Source: an uncultured Eubacteriales bacterium (GTDB taxonomy: Bacteria > Bacillota > Clostridia > Peptostreptococcales > Anaerovoracaceae). Taken from it: DNA of 8,735 nucleotides. Under the pieces are notes generated by a model. The model was not told the DNA's origin. It did not search any database and was given only the letters and a program-made list of their open reading frames with translations. Made by a program: the position numbers and the translations under genes. This document shows positions 7,000-8,735 of the stretch, in pieces; position 1 is the stretch's first letter, and every line of letters starts with the position of its first letter. The stretch lies in assembly GCA_902803725.1 (NCBI GenBank), contig CADCRD010000089.1, forward strand, positions 1 to 8,735. Direction: 5' to 3'.

Positions 7000-7316
7000 T
7001 GTGACACCTCCCTGTTTGTATCGATTTGTTCTGTTATCACATCTGCAAAATTTGCATCAGTTATTCCGAAAATATATCTTGACTGGTACCCTGCAGCGTG
7101 TGACAGCTGCTCAGATGATCCATACAGGCGAAGGGGGATATTGTTATCTTCAGCCAGTTTTATCATTTTCTTTTTACTTCCTTCAGCTGTATCTTCACAG
7201 ATGATAAGAAGTTTGATTTTCCCTTTCCGGCCTGCTCTAGTGCATGTATCCGTGCCTGTCAGAAGATTTCCCGATTTTCTGGCAAGCCCCAGATAACTAG
7301 CCGTTTTCCTGTCCAT
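6996..7316 (-). CDS. ylxQ: L7Ae/L30e-family RNA-binding protein YlxQ
   Basis: 106 residues of the ribosomal L7Ae/L30e/S12e/Gadd45 family. Members have a single alpha-beta-alpha domain and many bind kink-turn RNA; the exact role of YlxQ is not established. Recognisable are SYLGLARKSGNLLTG (7-21), the strand GKIKLLIICEDTAEGSKKKM (32-51), the NIPLRLYGSSEQLSHAAG segment (59-76) and FGITDANFA (83-91). The C-terminal tail of about 15 residues is poorly conserved. It overlaps rnpM by 20 nt. Two Shine-Dalgarno-like sequences precede the ATG: GGAGG at a long 12 nt and AGAGG at a short 3 nt, so initiation may be modest or coupled. Position between rnpM and infB is the classical one and confirms the identification. 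Confidence 0.9.
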   Translation of the reverse strand: MDRKTASYLGLARKSGNLLTGTDTCTRAGRKGKIKLLIICEDTAEGSKKKMIKLAEDNNIPLRLYGSSEQLSHAAGYQSRYIFGITDANFADVITEQIDTNREVSQ

Positions 7317-7575
7317 ATTCCTCTAATTCCTCCGCAAGTTTATCGATTGTATCTTTATCTATATTTCTTTTAAGGCTCCGTTTGAACCCATTGTTTTTAA
7401 TGGCGTCATATATGCACTTTGTGTCCGGGCACACATATACGCCTCTTCCGTTCTTTTTTCCCTCAGGATCTATTACCAGTCCGTCTGCTCCGTCAACTAT
7501 CCTTATCAGCTCCTTCTGCGGCTTCACAGCTTTACAGCCGACGCAGGTTCTCATTGGAATGCGTTTATTCATCAT
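7297..7575 (-). CDS. rnpM: YlxR/RnpM, RNase P modulator family
   Basis: 92 residues from the chosen ATG. YlxR proteins are small and basic; the B. subtilis member has been described as binding RNase P RNA and modulating its activity, and earlier as a transcription-related factor. The diagnostic features are RIPMRTCVGC (5-14), GRGVYVC (43-49) and the second cysteine C54, a four-cysteine pattern (11, 14, 49, 54) that may hold a metal. A longer frame from 7611 exists but would add 12 residues lying wholly within the nusA tail and absent from the family. Two adjacent ATG codons (7575 and 7572) are possible starts; AGAGG lies 6 or 9 nt before them, so the start is uncertain by one codon. The gene overlaps nusA by 11 nt and ylxQ by 20 nt. 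Confidence 0.92.
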   Translation of the reverse strand: MMNKRIPMRTCVGCKAVKPQKELIRIVDGADGLVIDPEGKKNGRGVYVCPDTKCIYDAIKNNGFKRSLKRNIDKDTIDKLAEELEEYGQENG

Positions 7576-8725
7576 CAGATGCCTCTTCAGGTATTTCCAC
7601 GATTTCTTCATCCTCGTTTACATCTGTAACAGTTTCAGCTGCTTCATCATCCGGCATCTCTTCTTCTGTTACTTCGATGAACTCATATTCTTCTTCAAAC
7701 TGAGTATGGCTCTTTATATCGATTTTCCATCCGCAGAGTTTGGCTGCCAGTCTTACGTTCTGACCGGATTTTCCTATTGCCAGAGAAAGCTGATGGTCCG
7801 GAACGACTACTGTGGCCATATTTTCTTCTTCGTCTATGATAACTTCTTCAACACTGGCGGGAGACAGCACATTTCTTATAAGTTCAGCCGGATCATCACT
7901 CCATGTTATGATGTCTATCTTTTCATTGAAGAGCTCATCTACCACCGCCTGAACTCGTCCGCCTCTGGATCCGACACATGCACCAACAGGATCGATATTT
8001 TCATCTTCAGTGTAAACTGCGATCTTTGTACGTGAACCGGGTTCCCTGGCGATATTCTTTATTTCCACAAGACCTTCTTCTATCTCGGGAACTTCCATCT
8101 CAAAGAGTTTTCCGACCAGATTGGGATGTGATCTGGAGAGGAAGACCTGAGGTCCCTTAGTCGTTTTCTTAACATTTGTAATATATACCTTGATCCTGTC
8201 GTTTACGCTGAAACGTTCTCCCGGCACCTGTTCCTTTTCCATAAGAATTCCTTCTGCCCTGCCTATATTGACATAGATCGTTTCTCTCTGGATCCTCTGT
8301 ACCTTGCCGGTAAGAACTTCTCCGATCTTATCGTAAAAATCTTCATAAATGATGTTTCGCTCTGCTTCTTTGAAACGCTGCTGAGTGACCTGTCTGGCTG
8401 ATTGTGCGGCAATCCTTCCGAATTCAGCAGGTTCGATCTCAAAATCTATATAATCGCCTATTTCATAATCCGGATCTATCTCACGTGCTTCTTCAATAGA
8501 GATCTCCGTATCTTCATTCTCGACCTCCTCAACGACATCACGCCTCAGATACACTCCGACATTACTGTTTTCCCTGTCCATCTCTACGCGGACATTCTGA
8601 TCACTGCCGTAACTTTTTTTATAAGCTGTCAGCAGCGCTGATTCGATCGCATTTTCAACAACTTCACTTGGAATGCCTTTTTCTTCAGCGATTTCATCCA
8701 ATGCATCAAAAAATTCTTTGTTCAT
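7565..8725 (-). CDS. nusA: Transcription termination/antitermination factor NusA
   Basis: 386 residues, the short Gram-positive form without the AR repeats of E. coli NusA. It binds RNA polymerase and nascent RNA and modulates pausing, termination and antitermination. The N-terminal polymerase-binding domain covers about 1-125 (start MNKEFFDALDEIAEEKGI). The S1 domain runs from about 136 to 199 and ends in LSRSHP (196-201). KH1 carries GACVGSRGGRVQ (248-259) and KH2 carries IGKSGQNVRLA (317-327). Residues 344-386 are a strongly acidic tail. The ATG has GGAG 6 nt upstream, at the very edge of the window, so the start is well supported. The upstream gene, normally rimP, is outside. The 3' end overlaps rnpM by 11 nt. 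NusA often autoregulates this operon in other bacteria, but the leader needed to judge that is not here. Confidence 0.97.
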   Translation of the reverse strand: MNKEFFDALDEIAEEKGIPSEVVENAIESALLTAYKKSYGSDQNVRVEMDRENSNVGVYLRRDVVEEVENEDTEISIEEAREIDPDYEIGDYIDFEIEPAEFGRIAAQSARQVTQQRFKEAERNIIYEDFYDKIGEVLTGKVQRIQRETIYVNIGRAEGILMEKEQVPGERFSVNDRIKVYITNVKKTTKGPQVFLSRSHPNLVGKLFEMEVPEIEEGLVEIKNIAREPGSRTKIAVYTEDENIDPVGACVGSRGGRVQAVVDELFNEKIDIITWSDDPAELIRNVLSPASVEEVIIDEEENMATVVVPDHQLSLAIGKSGQNVRLAAKLCGWKIDIKSHTQFEEEYEFIEVTEEEMPDDEAAETVTDVNEDEEIVEIPEEASDDE

Positions 8726-8735
8726 TTCTGGCTCC

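Noticed and set aside
6271..7296. 341-codon open frame on the plus strand, rich in Phe, Ser, Cys and Leu
   Set aside because: It is the complement of the Lys/Glu-rich IF2 linker and of ylxQ. AAA/GAA codons read backwards as TTT/TTC, which rarely produces stops. The protein resembles no family and infB is certain.
7576..7611. N-terminal extension of rnpM by 12 codons
   Set aside because: The extra residues lie completely within the nusA acidic tail, are not seen in YlxR proteins, and a ribosome binding site serves the later ATG pair.
7382..8035. 217-codon open frame on the plus strand, opposite nusA and rnpM
   Set aside because: Antisense to two well-identified genes, no recognisable protein features and no ribosome binding site noted.

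Overview
The window holds most of a conserved bacterial translation/transcription operon, all on the minus strand. It is read from right to left as nusA - rnpM (ylxR) - ylxQ - infB - rbfA - nrnA - truB - ribF. Left of it, on the same strand, is the 5' part of a separate gene for an exported protein that runs off the window's left edge. Gene order, the strong GGAGG-type ribosome binding sites and the presence of rnpM and an L7Ae-like ylxQ point to a low-to-moderate GC Firmicute, most likely an anaerobic Clostridia lineage. This is inference from family knowledge; no rRNA or other taxonomic marker is present.

Layout by region. Positions 1-879: partial secreted protein with a TTG start, a clear signal peptide, two tandem repeats of about 100 residues that are extremely basic, and then the opening of what looks like a papain-like/C39-like cysteine peptidase domain. 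Positions 880-1177: the only real intergenic space. It contains the rho-independent terminator of the operon, a plausible promoter for the exported gene, and a 31-bp dyad centred on the predicted start of transcription. Positions 1178-8725: eight genes with no room between them. Seven junctions overlap by 4 to 20 nt or are separated by 3 nt, so the block is certainly one transcript with coupled translation. The true operon start (usually rimP) lies beyond the right edge.

The operon products act together in making functional translation machinery. NusA controls elongation, pausing and termination. RnpM and YlxQ are small RNA-binding proteins. IF2 places initiator tRNA on the ribosome and RbfA matures the 30S subunit. 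TruB makes pseudouridine 55 in tRNA. NrnA removes nano-RNAs and pAp. RibF makes FMN and FAD. Compared with the Bacillus subtilis arrangement there is no ylxP between infB and rbfA, nrnA is inserted before truB, and rpsO does not follow ribF because a terminator sits there.

The operon itself is ordinary. The least explained material is the exported basic protein and the symmetric site in front of it. I saw no mobile element, CRISPR array, tRNA or rRNA.
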